Assembly (NCBI RefSeq): GCF_001447385.1
Contig: NZ_LLWQ01000205.1
Location: 23-64,022, forward strand
Length of the DNA stretch: 64,000 bases
Reading direction: 5' to 3'
Source of the DNA: Paracoccus sp. MKU1
GTDB taxonomy: Bacteria > Pseudomonadota > Alphaproteobacteria > Rhodobacterales > Rhodobacteraceae
The notes under the pieces: model-generated
The model's input: the letters and a program-made list of their open reading frames with translations, nothing else
Databases searched by the model: none
What the model was told of the DNA's origin: nothing
Made by a program: the position numbers and the translations under genes
Part shown: positions 20,139 to 27,675 of the stretch, one piece after another
Position numbering within the stretch: position 1 is the stretch's first letter
Layout: each line of letters begins with the position of its first letter

Positions 20139-20786
20139 ATGACCACAGCCTCTGAAAACCCGACCGACAAGATGCAGGACATGCTGTGCAGCCTGTCCCG
20201 GAATTGGTGGGCATTCGTGTTACGCGGCGTGCTCGCATTGATCATCGCAGTGCTAGCCTTCGTCATGCCTGCGGAATCGCTTCTGGCGCTCACGCTGGTC
20301 TTCGGCGCGTTCGCCTTTGCCGACGGCGTGTTCGGCCTCGTCGCCGCGATACGTAACATCCGCAAGGGCGAACGCTGGGGCTGGCTGATGTTCAGCGGCA
20401 TTCTGGGCATCGCCACGGGCGTCGTCGTGGTTGTCTCGCCTTTTGTCGCGACTCTTGTGCTTGCGACATTCCTCTGGGCCAGCATCGCCTTCTGGTCCGT
20501 GTTCTCGGGTGCCCTCGAGATCGCGGCAGCGATCCGCCTGCGCAAGGAAATCGAGGGCGAGATCTGGCTGATCCTGAGCGGCCTCGTCTCGGTCGTTCTC
20601 GGTGTCGTCGTGACCTGGATGCTGCTGACGCGCCCGCTCGAAAGCTTCCTCGCGCTCGGCTGGCTGATCGGCTTCTACGCCGCGATCTTCGGGGTGATGA
20701 TGATCCTCCTCGGGCTGCGGCTGCGCAAGGCGGATCGCCCGAATGACGGCACCATCGCCGGCCAGCCCCGGTCGGCGCAGATGTGA
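20139..20786 (+). CDS. hdeD: HdeD-family membrane protein
   Basis: A 215-residue protein with six hydrophobic segments in three pairs (about 23-45, 50-70, 80-100, 105-125, 138-158, 165-190), matching HdeD (DUF308). HdeD is an acid-stress membrane protein of E. coli and a common member of the heat-resistance locus. AGGAG precedes the ATG at 20139, 26 bases after the HPF-sigma gene. The charged C-terminal tail (LRLRKADRPNDGTIAGQ) is cytoplasmic by prediction. Confidence 0.9.
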   Translation: MTTASENPTDKMQDMLCSLSRNWWAFVLRGVLALIIAVLAFVMPAESLLALTLVFGAFAFADGVFGLVAAIRNIRKGERWGWLMFSGILGIATGVVVVVSPFVATLVLATFLWASIAFWSVFSGALEIAAAIRLRKEIEGEIWLILSGLVSVVLGVVVTWMLLTRPLESFLALGWLIGFYAAIFGVMMILLGLRLRKADRPNDGTIAGQPRSAQM

Positions 20787-20994
20787 TGTGCGCTGTGGCA
20801 GATGACCGGCGCCTTGCCGGCGGCGAGAACGATTTCACCCGATGGGATGAAACGATTTTCGACCGTTGCCTTAGCGCCGGCTTCAATCCGTTCGGCAGCG
20901 GTCCGACGCCGATCTTCCTGCGGCACCCGGGCGCAGAGGCGCGCGCCGATGCAACGCCGTGCATGACCCCTGACACCGAAAATGCGAGGTGCTG
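20787..20994. other. 208-base intergenic stretch in stress locus 1
   Basis: No supported gene. A small open frame overlaps the hdeD end but has no ribosome site or recognisable sequence. The stretch contains GAGGT at 20986-20990, which serves the next gene. An internal promoter could lie here but none is clear. Confidence 0.4.
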
Positions 20995-21615
20995 ATGTCT
21001 AACCGCCTGCCCGACTTGGCACTTGCTGCTGCGGCCGCTTCCCTGGGCATCGGCATCGTTTTCCTTTTTCGCTCGATGTATCTTGCCGAAGACACGCTGC
21101 CTTTCGCGCAGGAGATGACGCTCATCTTCCTCGGCGCTGTCGTGACGATCATTCTGACCGCGGCGCTTCTCAATCGCCAGACCGATCTCGAGCTTCGCAA
21201 GGAAGGAAGGGTCATCATCCTCCAGCAGCAATGCGACATTTACATGGCCTGTATCGAGAAGGTCGCAGAGATCGTGGAAACCGCAAGGCACGATGCGAAG
21301 CTGATCGATGAACTGCGTGTTCTCAGCCACAAGCTGGCTGTGGTCGCGAGTGCAGGGGTCGTGTCCAGCTTCGAGCAGGTACTGGAGAGCTTGCAGTCCG
21401 GTTTTGCTGACGGCACGCTCTCGGACGGGGACGGAGAGGGCGTGATGAATGCCGTCGCCGATCTCACGATAGCGATGCGGTCGGACGTCCTGCACGCTGC
21501 TGCCTTTCCTTCGCAGAACACCGAACGCGCCGTTCGCCTGAATTCGAGGCGAATGGAAAAACTCGACGATCTCGAACGTCACCTTCTCGCATCAACCGAC
21601 ACCCGGGAGATCTAA
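20995..21615 (+). CDS. Membrane protein with two TM helices and a helical cytoplasmic domain
   Basis: A 206-residue protein of unrecognised family. TM segments are at about 7-25 (LPDLALAAAAASLGIGIVFL) and 38-58 (MTLIFLGAVVTIILTAALL). They are followed by a long helical cytoplasmic part starting LNRQTDLELRKEGRVIILQQ that looks like a coiled coil. The ATG at 20995 with GAGGT upstream is preferred over a GTG six bases earlier. It lies one base before the NDUFS4-like gene, so the pair is probably co-translated. No function is assigned; it could be a membrane-tethered stress sensor or scaffold. Confidence 0.7.
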   Translation: MSNRLPDLALAAAAASLGIGIVFLFRSMYLAEDTLPFAQEMTLIFLGAVVTIILTAALLNRQTDLELRKEGRVIILQQQCDIYMACIEKVAEIVETARHDAKLIDELRVLSHKLAVVASAGVVSSFEQVLESLQSGFADGTLSDGDGEGVMNAVADLTIAMRSDVLHAAAFPSQNTERAVRLNSRRMEKLDDLERHLLASTDTREI

Positions 21616-21616
21616 C

Positions 21617-22177
21617 ATGCGCGGCCATAACCGCCCACCGTTTCCGCCGAGAATCCCCGGAACCGACCTGCGGTCGTGGGACGTGCCGACCGCGATCATC
21701 TATCGCCCGGCGCGTTCCGCAATGACATCGGCGCCCCGGCCCAGCTACTGGGTTCTCGAGTTCGAGCCGTCCCGGCCGCCGCAGGTCGAGCCGCTGATGG
21801 GATGGACGGCAAGCGGCGACGCCTATCGCCCGATCCGGCTGAAGTTCCCCGACCGGGACAGCGCCGTGGACTTCGCCGAGCGGCAGGACTGGCATTATGT
21901 CGTGCGCGAGGACGCTGGGGGAGCCCGGATGGCGAACCCTTGGGCGGGTGAGACGCGCCACCGGCTGCACAGGGGCGTCGATGCCCCGGGAGCCTTCCGG
22001 GTCGCGTTCCGCCCCGATCGCCGCCTCTCAAGAGGCGTTCAGCATGAGAGCACGGCCGACCCGTCTACCAGCGACAGGGAGAGTTTCGATCCGGTCCTCG
22101 AAGCCTCGCTCGAATCCTTCCCGGCCTCCGATCCGCCGGCCTGGACGGGCGTGACGATAGCCGGGAAAGAACAATGA
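21617..22177 (+). CDS. NDUFS4-like (ETC complex I subunit region) protein with SFPASDPPAW tail
   Basis: A 186-residue protein. Residues about 20-95 match the complex I accessory subunit conserved region: TAIIYRPARSAMTSAPRPSY, WVLEFEPSRPPQVEPLMGW and YRPIRLKFPDRDSAVDFAER. The C-terminus carries a separate short motif, LEASLESFPASDPPAW, found widely as a small stand-alone domain. In mitochondria and alphaproteobacteria NDUFS4 stabilises complex I. Here it lies in a stress operon, and a homologue occupies the same place relative to clpK and kefB in locus 2 (63307-63891). Its function outside complex I is unknown. Confidence 0.8.
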   Translation: MRGHNRPPFPPRIPGTDLRSWDVPTAIIYRPARSAMTSAPRPSYWVLEFEPSRPPQVEPLMGWTASGDAYRPIRLKFPDRDSAVDFAERQDWHYVVREDAGGARMANPWAGETRHRLHRGVDAPGAFRVAFRPDRRLSRGVQHESTADPSTSDRESFDPVLEASLESFPASDPPAWTGVTIAGKEQ

Positions 22178-22210
22178 ACGGAATGGCCAGCGCGAGCGAG
22201 GATCTGCGGC

Positions 22211-22963
22211 TTGTTTCCCTATCTTGACAGCGTCGCGCGCCGCTACTCCCCCGTCATCGTATGGGCGGTCATCGGCATGAACGTCGTCGCGTTTCTCTAT
22301 CAGACCAGCCTGCCGCCGCGCGTGCTGGACTGGTTCCTGTTCGAGTTCGCGCTGGTGCCCTCGCGCTTCTTCGGACAGCTGAGCCTCGTCGCCCCGTCCG
22401 ACTGGACCCCATTCCTGACCAATATCTTCCTGCACGGGGGCTGGCTGCACCTCATCTTGAACATGTGGACGCTCTGGATCTTCGGCCCCGCCGTCGAAGA
22501 TCGGCTCGGACCGGGTAGATTCACACTGTTCTATCTGTTCTGTGGTGTAGCGGCCGGACTGGCTCACGCGCTGGCGAACCCCCACTCAGTCGTTCCCGCG
22601 CTTGGCGCATCGGGGGCCATCGCGGGCGTGATCGGTTGCTACGCACGCATGTTTCCGGCGGCTCGGCTGGTGGTGATCGTGCCGATTCTGTTCATTCCGC
22701 TGTTCTTCGAAGTGCGCGCGTTCATTTTCGCAATGATCTGGTTCTTCATGCAGGTCATTCCCGGCTTTCTGTCGCTCGGCGGCGATCAGGCCACGGGCGG
22801 GATCGCCTGGTGGGCGCATATCGGCGGGTTTGTCGCCGGTTGGATTGTCACGCCACTCCTGCGAAGGCGGGCAGCCACCTATCGCCATTATTATCGCGAC
22901 GAGGGCATCTATGGCTTTCTGCCGGATGGCCGACGGGAAGGGGGACAAGGTCCATGGATATAA
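22211..22963 (+). CDS. Rhomboid-family intramembrane serine protease
   Basis: A 250-residue polytopic protein with a TTG start at 22211. Rhomboid signatures are HGGWLHLILNMWTLWIFG (TM2), the catalytic Ser in LGASGAIAGVIG near residue 135 and the His in WWAHIGGFVAG near residue 203. The Asn in LNMWTLW is also conserved. Rhomboids cleave within TM helices and would contribute to membrane protein quality control. It overlaps the next gene by ten bases. The start is uncertain; the frame has no clear ATG nearer the first TM. Confidence 0.9.
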   Translation: MFPYLDSVARRYSPVIVWAVIGMNVVAFLYQTSLPPRVLDWFLFEFALVPSRFFGQLSLVAPSDWTPFLTNIFLHGGWLHLILNMWTLWIFGPAVEDRLGPGRFTLFYLFCGVAAGLAHALANPHSVVPALGASGAIAGVIGCYARMFPAARLVVIVPILFIPLFFEVRAFIFAMIWFFMQVIPGFLSLGGDQATGGIAWWAHIGGFVAGWIVTPLLRRRAATYRHYYRDEGIYGFLPDGRREGGQGPWI

Positions 22964-23796
22964 TGCAGCTTTTCTGGCTGTTCTTCATCATTTCGGCGCT
23001 GCAGCCGGTTCTGCAGCGCAGATATCTTGAGGCGATGCGCGTACGCAAGATCGCCAGTATCGAGAAGAAGCGTGCCAGTCGCGTCATCCTGCTGATCCAT
23101 CGGCAGGAGACGATGAACCTGCTGGGATTCCCCTTGATGCGCTACATCGACGTCAATGATTCGGAGGAAGTCCTGCGCGCGATCCAGATGACCGACGACG
23201 AAGTGCCGCTCGACATCGTGCTGCATACACCGGGCGGCCTTGTGCTGGCAGCAACCCAGATCGCTCGGGCCATTCAGGGCCACAAGGGCAAGGTCACCGT
23301 GTTCGTACCGCATTACGCGATGTCGGGCGGCACGTTGATCGCGCTTGCCGCCGACGAGATCGTGATGTGCGAGCATTCCGTGCTGGGACCCGTCGATCCG
23401 CAACTTGGCCAGTTGCCGGCCGCCTCGCTCCTCAAAGTCGTCGAGGAGAAACCCATCGCCGAGATCGACGACCAGACTCTCATCATGGCCGACGTCGGTC
23501 GCAAGGCCATTGCGCAGATCGAGGCGTTCGCGAAGCGTCTTTTGTCCGACAAGATGGACGAGGACCGTGCGGTGGCGCTGGCGGCAAAGCTGGCGACAGG
23601 CACCTGGACCCACGATTATCCCATCTCTGCCGAAGAGGCCCGGGACATGGGCCTGCCCGTCAGAACGGACATGCCCAAGGAAATACTGGAGCTGATGACG
23701 CTCTATCCGCAGCCGGTTCGGCGCCAGGGCGGTGGCGTGGAATACCTGCCCGAGCCGCGGCAACGAGAGGCGCGCCGCGCCATGTCCACGCGCTGA
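22954..23796 (+). CDS. SppA/ClpP-fold (SDH-type) membrane serine protease
   Basis: A 280-residue protein with an N-terminal hydrophobic anchor (LFWLFFIISALQPVLQRRYL). The crotonase/ClpP-like fold shows DIVLHTPGGLVLAATQIARA and the nucleophile Ser in HYAMSGGTLIALAADEIVM near residue 124. This matches the SDH/serine dehydrogenase proteinase and NfeD/SppA-like families that process membrane proteins or signal peptides. The ATG at 22954 has a purine-rich site (AAGGGGGACAAGG) upstream and overlaps the rhomboid stop, so the two proteases are coupled. Confidence 0.85.
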   Translation: MDIMQLFWLFFIISALQPVLQRRYLEAMRVRKIASIEKKRASRVILLIHRQETMNLLGFPLMRYIDVNDSEEVLRAIQMTDDEVPLDIVLHTPGGLVLAATQIARAIQGHKGKVTVFVPHYAMSGGTLIALAADEIVMCEHSVLGPVDPQLGQLPAASLLKVVEEKPIAEIDDQTLIMADVGRKAIAQIEAFAKRLLSDKMDEDRAVALAAKLATGTWTHDYPISAEEARDMGLPVRTDMPKEILELMTLYPQPVRRQGGGVEYLPEPRQREARRAMSTR

Positions 23797-23848
23797 ATGC
23801 TTGCATCAGCCGGCCGCCAGGACCGGCTCGTCAACGAAAGGATACAGG

Positions 23849-24271
23849 ATGCCCACGGTCGCTTGCCCGCACTGCAATTCCACCAACAGAGTGCCGCAAG
23901 AGCGCCTGACCGATAATCCCAATTGCGGACGCTGCGGCGCGCCCCTCTTTCAAGGCAGGCCCGTCACGCTTACAGCGAGTAATTTTGACCGTCATGCGAA
24001 TGCCGAACTGCCATTGCTGGTCGATTTCTGGGCTGAGTGGTGCGGGCCATGCAAGATGATGGCGCCCCAATTCGAGGCGGCGGCGCAGTCGCTCGAGCCA
24101 AATTTCCGCCTTGGTAAGCTCGATACGGAAGCCGAACAGAAAATCGCCAGCCGCCACGGGATCCGCAGCATCCCCACTATGATCCTGTTCAGGAGCGGGA
24201 AGGAAATTGCGAGGACGAGCGGTGCGATGCCTACCGCGCAGATAGCGCTGTGGGCGCGCTCGCACGTCTAG
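23849..24271 (+). CDS. trxC: Thioredoxin 2 (TrxC-type, zinc-ribbon N-terminus)
   Basis: A 140-residue thioredoxin. The N-terminal zinc-binding pairs C6/C9 (CPHC) and C26/C29 (CGRC) are followed by the thioredoxin fold with the active site WCGPCK at residues 64-69. The cis-Pro region SIPTMILFRSGKE is also present. Thioredoxin 2 is heat- and oxidation-stress-associated and reduces disulphides in the cytoplasm. AAGGAT precedes the ATG at 23849. In enterobacterial heat-resistance loci a thioredoxin gene stands beside kefB, as here. Confidence 0.93.
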   Translation: MPTVACPHCNSTNRVPQERLTDNPNCGRCGAPLFQGRPVTLTASNFDRHANAELPLLVDFWAEWCGPCKMMAPQFEAAAQSLEPNFRLGKLDTEAEQKIASRHGIRSIPTMILFRSGKEIARTSGAMPTAQIALWARSHV

Positions 24272-24319
24272 AGTTTACAGGTATTGGCCTTCCCTGCGCC
24301 ATGCCATCAGGAGAAGAAC

Positions 24320-24757
24320 ATGCATGGCGTGACCGGATTTGTCGAGAGTGCGGCCTTGTTGGTCTTTGCCGCGTTCGTGCTCGTGACGATATGTTCACGG
24401 ATCGGCGTGCCCAGCATTGTCGGTTACATTCTTTCCGGCATAGTCATCGGACCTGCCGGCCTCGGCCTGCTTGCCGAGAACGCTGCCCTGAGCAGCATTG
24501 GCGAGATCGGAGTTGTACTCCTGCTGTTCGCGCTTGGCCTGGAATTCTCGTTCGAGAAGCTCGTAAGGCTCAGGAAGCATGTTCGGTCTTGGAGCCGTGC
24601 AGGTTGCAGTCACGACGATAACGGTGTCTTTGATAACAATTCTGATCTTCGATCTCGCGCCCGTCCCCGCAATCCTCATCGGCGGGGCCGTTGCCATGTC
24701 ATCCACGGCCATGTGCCTCAAGGTGCTCGCAAGCGCGAACGCTCTGGGATCCAGAAG
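24320..24757 (+). pseudogene. kefB: kefB-type CPA2 antiporter, broken by frameshift and IS21
   Basis: The N-terminus MHGVTGFVESAALLVFAAFV, with RIGVPSIVGYILSGIVIGPA and IGVVLLLFALGLEFSFEKL, is KefB/CPA2-type. Near 24570 the reading frame must shift by one to continue as FGLGAVQVAVTTITVSLITI, then ILIGGAVAMSSTAMCLKVLA. The gene then ends at about 24750-24758, where an IS21 istB fragment begins. Only about 145 codons of a roughly 550-600-residue protein remain, so it is dead. The intact function in this replicon may be supplied by the copy starting at 63891. Confidence 0.88.
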
Positions 24758-25169
24758 CAGATGGCTGCCTACAAGCTGCTGATCATCGACGAGCTGGGCT
24801 TCGTGCCGCTCTCAAAGACCGGTGCGGAGTTGCTGTTCGAGCTGATCTCGCAACGCTATGAGCGCGGTGCCACCCTGATCACCAGAAATCTACCCTTCGA
24901 CGAATGGACGGAAACGCTGGGATCCGAGCGACTGACCGGTGCTCTGCTCAACCGCATCACCCACCACGTCAACATTCTCGAGATGAACGGCGACAGCTAC
25001 CGTCTCGCTCAAAGCCGCGCCCGAAAGGCCGGCAGAAACCCTCCTCGAAAATCGCCGCCCGCGCCTGCGACCCCCGCTCGGGCCACGTCCTCCCGGCGGT
25101 CGCAGGCGCGGGCAAGCTGTGGCCGACTCTTGCTCCGCCCAGTGGCCGGCCTTTACTCCGCCGTTGACA
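24758..25169 (+). mobile_element. IS21-family remnant: istB C-terminal end and terminal repeats
   Basis: From about 24758 a frame reads QMAAYKLLIIDELGFVPLSK, then TGAELLFELISQRYERGATL, GALLNRITHHVNILEMNGD and SYRLAQS. This is the C-terminal half of the IstB AAA+ helper ATPase; the Walker A part is missing. The right end shows two IS21-style repeats, TGGCCGACTCTTGCTCCGCC (25120) and TGGCCGGCCTTTACTCCGCC (25143), ending in GTTGACA at 25169. The fragment fuses directly to kefB. Its terminal repeats differ from those at 32501-32554, so this is a different IS21 element. Confidence 0.85.
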
Positions 25170-25334
25170 AATACCTATCAATCGGAAAATTCTCCGTCCC
25201 ATCTCGGGATGCTCCATCAATTTTCTCATCTTGCCGGGACCCCCGGTCTTGAGCGGGAACATAGAGATCGAATTGGCCGCGTGGGCGCTGCGGGTTCGGG
25301 CTCCCGTCCATGCGAGTAGATACATGGGTGTGCG

Positions 25335-25826
25335 ATGAAGCTGATGGTGGCAAAGCGGCTCGTTCTTTTCGCTCTGATCTGGCTCGTGCTGACCCGCGCC
25401 GACGTTTCGGGCTTCGCCTTCGGTATCGTGGTTGCGGCAGGCTCGACATGGGTTAGCCTCATCCTGCTACCGCCCGGCTCGCATCGCGTGAGTATCGCGG
25501 GGATGATCCGGCTCGCTCCCGGATTTTTGCGCAGCTCGCTTCTTGGCGGGATCGACGTCGCCCGCCGCGCGCTTCACCCGCGTATGCCACTCGACGCAGG
25601 CTGGATCGCCTATCGCACGAAGCTGCCTAGGGGCCTGCCTAGGGTCTCGTTCGGCAGCGAGACGAGTCTTCTACCAGGCTCGCTGGTGGCTGGCGGACGC
25701 GGCGACGTGCTCTACGTCCACTGCCTCGACAGGGGCCAGGACGTGGAAGGGAGCCTGCGCGACGAAGAGGAAAGGATCGCCTCCACGCTTACCGAGGGGG
25801 ACAGACGAGAGGAGCGGGGGCCATGA
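25335..25826 (+). CDS. mrpE: Mrp-type antiporter subunit E (MnhE/MrpE)
   Basis: A 163-residue protein of the MnhE family: N-terminal membrane segments (VLFALIWLVLTRADVSGFAF and IVVAAGSTWVSLILLPPG), then the conserved GGIDVARRALHPRM and LPGSLVAGGRGDVLYVHCLD stretches. It is the first gene of an eight-gene operon whose reading frames overlap by one to four bases. MrpE is needed for assembly or full activity in Na+/H+ antiporters. The ATG at 25335 follows a region without a gene (25170-25334). Confidence 0.9.
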   Translation: MKLMVAKRLVLFALIWLVLTRADVSGFAFGIVVAAGSTWVSLILLPPGSHRVSIAGMIRLAPGFLRSSLLGGIDVARRALHPRMPLDAGWIAYRTKLPRGLPRVSFGSETSLLPGSLVAGGRGDVLYVHCLDRGQDVEGSLRDEEERIASTLTEGDRREERGP

Positions 25827-26107
25827 CCAGTTTTCTCTACCTTGCCGGCCTCATTCTTCTGCTGACCGTGGCGGCGAGCCTTATACGCATCCATATCGGC
25901 CCGACGCGCGCCGAGCGCATGATGAGCGCGCAATTGATCGGCACGAGCGGCGTCGGCACGGTGCTGCTTTTAGCCGGCGCCGAAGGAAACGGCGCGATGA
26001 TCGACGTGGCGCTGGTGCTGGCACTGCTGGCTGCCTTCGCGGCAGTCGCCTTCGTCAAGGCATCGAGCCCGGACGGGGCCGGTGATCCGGAGGAGGACGA
26101 CAGATGA
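25823..26107 (+). CDS. mrpF: Mrp-type antiporter subunit F (MnhF/MrpF)
   Basis: A 94-residue membrane protein with three TM helices. Family residues are visible in IHIGPTRAERMMSAQLIGTS and LALLAAFAAVAFVKAS. The ATG overlaps the mrpE stop (ATGA at 25823-25826), which indicates translational coupling. Length is typical of MrpF. Confidence 0.9.
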   Translation: MTSFLYLAGLILLLTVAASLIRIHIGPTRAERMMSAQLIGTSGVGTVLLLAGAEGNGAMIDVALVLALLAAFAAVAFVKASSPDGAGDPEEDDR

Positions 26108-26415
26108 ACCTCGCAGAGGCCTTCACGATTCTGTTCGTCGTCGCCGGCATCTTCTTCTTCGTGGCCGGCACTGTCGGCCTGCTGCGTTTTCCCGACACGC
26201 ACACGCGGCTTCACGCGCTGACCAAGGCCGACAATCTCGGCCTCGGGCTGATCGCCTTCGGTCTCGCCTTCCGGATGCCCGATGTCTGGGGCGTCGCCAA
26301 GCTCGGCCTCGTCTGGCTGCTCGCCGTCTTAGCGGCCGCGACAGTCGCGCAACTGGTTGCCCGCGCCGCGCTCGACCGCCTGCCAGACCTTGACGAGAAG
26401 GGAGGCGCCCGGTGA
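26104..26415 (+). CDS. mrpG: Mrp-type antiporter subunit G (MnhG/MrpG)
   Basis: A 103-residue membrane protein with three TM helices and the MnhG signature VGLLRFPDTHTRLHALTKAD. It overlaps mrpF by four bases and precedes the MbhD-MnhB fusion gene. Length fits MrpG (about 100-120). Confidence 0.92.
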   Translation: MNLAEAFTILFVVAGIFFFVAGTVGLLRFPDTHTRLHALTKADNLGLGLIAFGLAFRMPDVWGVAKLGLVWLLAVLAAATVAQLVARAALDRLPDLDEKGGAR

Positions 26416-27353
26416 CTGCTGCCTTTGTCTTCGACGCCATGCTGTGCCTCCTGTTAGTAGGAACTGCCGTCTCGGCGGTGGCCGGGCGCGATCTCTTCGC
26501 CTCGATTGCCTTCTTCGTCACTTACGGCATTCTGATCGGGCTCGCCTGGCTGCGGCTCGGGGCCGTCGACGTGGCGCTGGCGGAGGCCGCGATCGGAGCC
26601 GGCCTTACCGGCGTGCTGCTGATCGGAGCGTGGTCGATGCTCCAGCGGCGCTGCGGCGACGGCGGCAATGATCCCGCCATGCCGGTGTTGCCGAAGCTCG
26701 CCGCCGCCGCTGTGTCCGTAACGGTGACGGGAATGCTCGCGCTCGCCGTGCTCGCGCTCCCGGTAGGGGCGCCGGGCCTCGTTCCTCTCGTCACTGAGAA
26801 CCTCTCTGAATCCGGCGTCGGAAATCCCGTTACGGCGGTGCTCCTCAACTTCCGCGCGTATGACACACTGATGGAAAGCATCGTGCTGCTGATCGCGCTG
26901 GTCGCGGTCTGGGCGCTCACGCCGAAGGAGCTTTGGGGCGGCGTGCCAGGCCTGCGCCAGCATGCGCGCCCGGACGGCGTGCTCGCGACCTTCGGCCGCT
27001 TGCTGCCGCCACTCGGCCTCGTGGTCGCCGTCTATGTAGTCTGGGCGGGCAGCGAAATGCCCGGCGGCGCGTTCCAGGCCGGCACCATCCTCGCCGCCGT
27101 CTGGCTGCTGGTCGTCATGGCCGGCATTGCCGAAGAGCCGCGCATGTCGAGTCGGCTCCTGCGCCTCGCCCTCGTCGTCGGGCCGGCCGTGTTCCTCGGC
27201 GTCGGCCTCGTCGGCGCGGCTTTCGGCAGCTTCCTGGGCCTGCCCGTCGATTTCGCCAAGGCGCTGATCCTGGCAATCGAGTTCGCGCTGACCTTTTCCA
27301 TTGCCGTCACGCTCGCCCTTCTCGTCGCCGGCACGCCGAGGGAGGGAACGTGA
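26412..27353 (+). CDS. mrpB: Fusion of MbhD/DUF4040-like domain with MnhB-type subunit
   Basis: A 313-residue membrane protein. Residues about 1-80 resemble the DUF4040/MbhD domain (AGRDLFASIAFFVTYGILIG and VDVALAEAAIGAGLTGVLLI). Residues about 100-130 may be an MbhE-like link. Residues about 150-305 resemble MnhB (YDTLMESIVLLIALVAVWAL, WAGSEMPGGAFQAGTILAAV). In Bacillus MrpA the DUF4040 part belongs to the large subunit, so its fusion to MrpB here is a different subunit division. It overlaps mrpG by four bases. The next gene starts one base after its stop. Confidence 0.85.
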   Translation: MTAAFVFDAMLCLLLVGTAVSAVAGRDLFASIAFFVTYGILIGLAWLRLGAVDVALAEAAIGAGLTGVLLIGAWSMLQRRCGDGGNDPAMPVLPKLAAAAVSVTVTGMLALAVLALPVGAPGLVPLVTENLSESGVGNPVTAVLLNFRAYDTLMESIVLLIALVAVWALTPKELWGGVPGLRQHARPDGVLATFGRLLPPLGLVVAVYVVWAGSEMPGGAFQAGTILAAVWLLVVMAGIAEEPRMSSRLLRLALVVGPAVFLGVGLVGAAFGSFLGLPVDFAKALILAIEFALTFSIAVTLALLVAGTPREGT

Positions 27354-27354
27354 G

Positions 27355-27675
27355 ATGATGCTGTCGACCGCTACCCTCTACGCCCTTTGCGGCGCCGCGA
27401 TGATTGGCATCGGCGTCTACGGCTTCATCGTGCGTGCCCATCTCCTGCGGCGGGTGCTGGCCTTCAACGTCATCGGCAGCGGCGTCTTCCTCTTTCTCGG
27501 CGCGCTCGGCTACCGCGCTCCGCAAGCCGGGGCTGATCCCGTGCCCCACGCTCTCATCATCACGGGGATCGTTGTGGCTCTGTCGCTGACCGCGCTCGCG
27601 GTAGCGCTGGTGCTGAAGCACGCGGAGGAGGCCGGCCGCGCTGTGCTGCCGGAAGAGGACCGGGAGGAGACGTGA
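27355..27675 (+). CDS. mrpC: Mrp-type antiporter subunit C (MnhC, NuoK-like)
   Basis: A 106-residue NuoK/MnhC homologue with three TM helices and residues ALCGAAMIGIGVYGFIVRAH and DPVPHALIITGIVVALSLTA, the latter holding the conserved PHALIITGIVV. Two ATGs at 27355 and 27358 are both possible; GGAGGGAACG upstream fits either. It overlaps the first MrpD-type gene by four bases. Confidence 0.92.
   Translation: MMLSTATLYALCGAAMIGIGVYGFIVRAHLLRRVLAFNVIGSGVFLFLGALGYRAPQAGADPVPHALIITGIVVALSLTALAVALVLKHAEEAGRAVLPEEDREET

Noticed and set aside
20783-20995. 70-codon plus-strand frame between hdeD and the next gene
   Set aside because: It overlaps the hdeD stop, is Arg/Pro-rich, lacks conserved sequence and ends at the next gene's start region.
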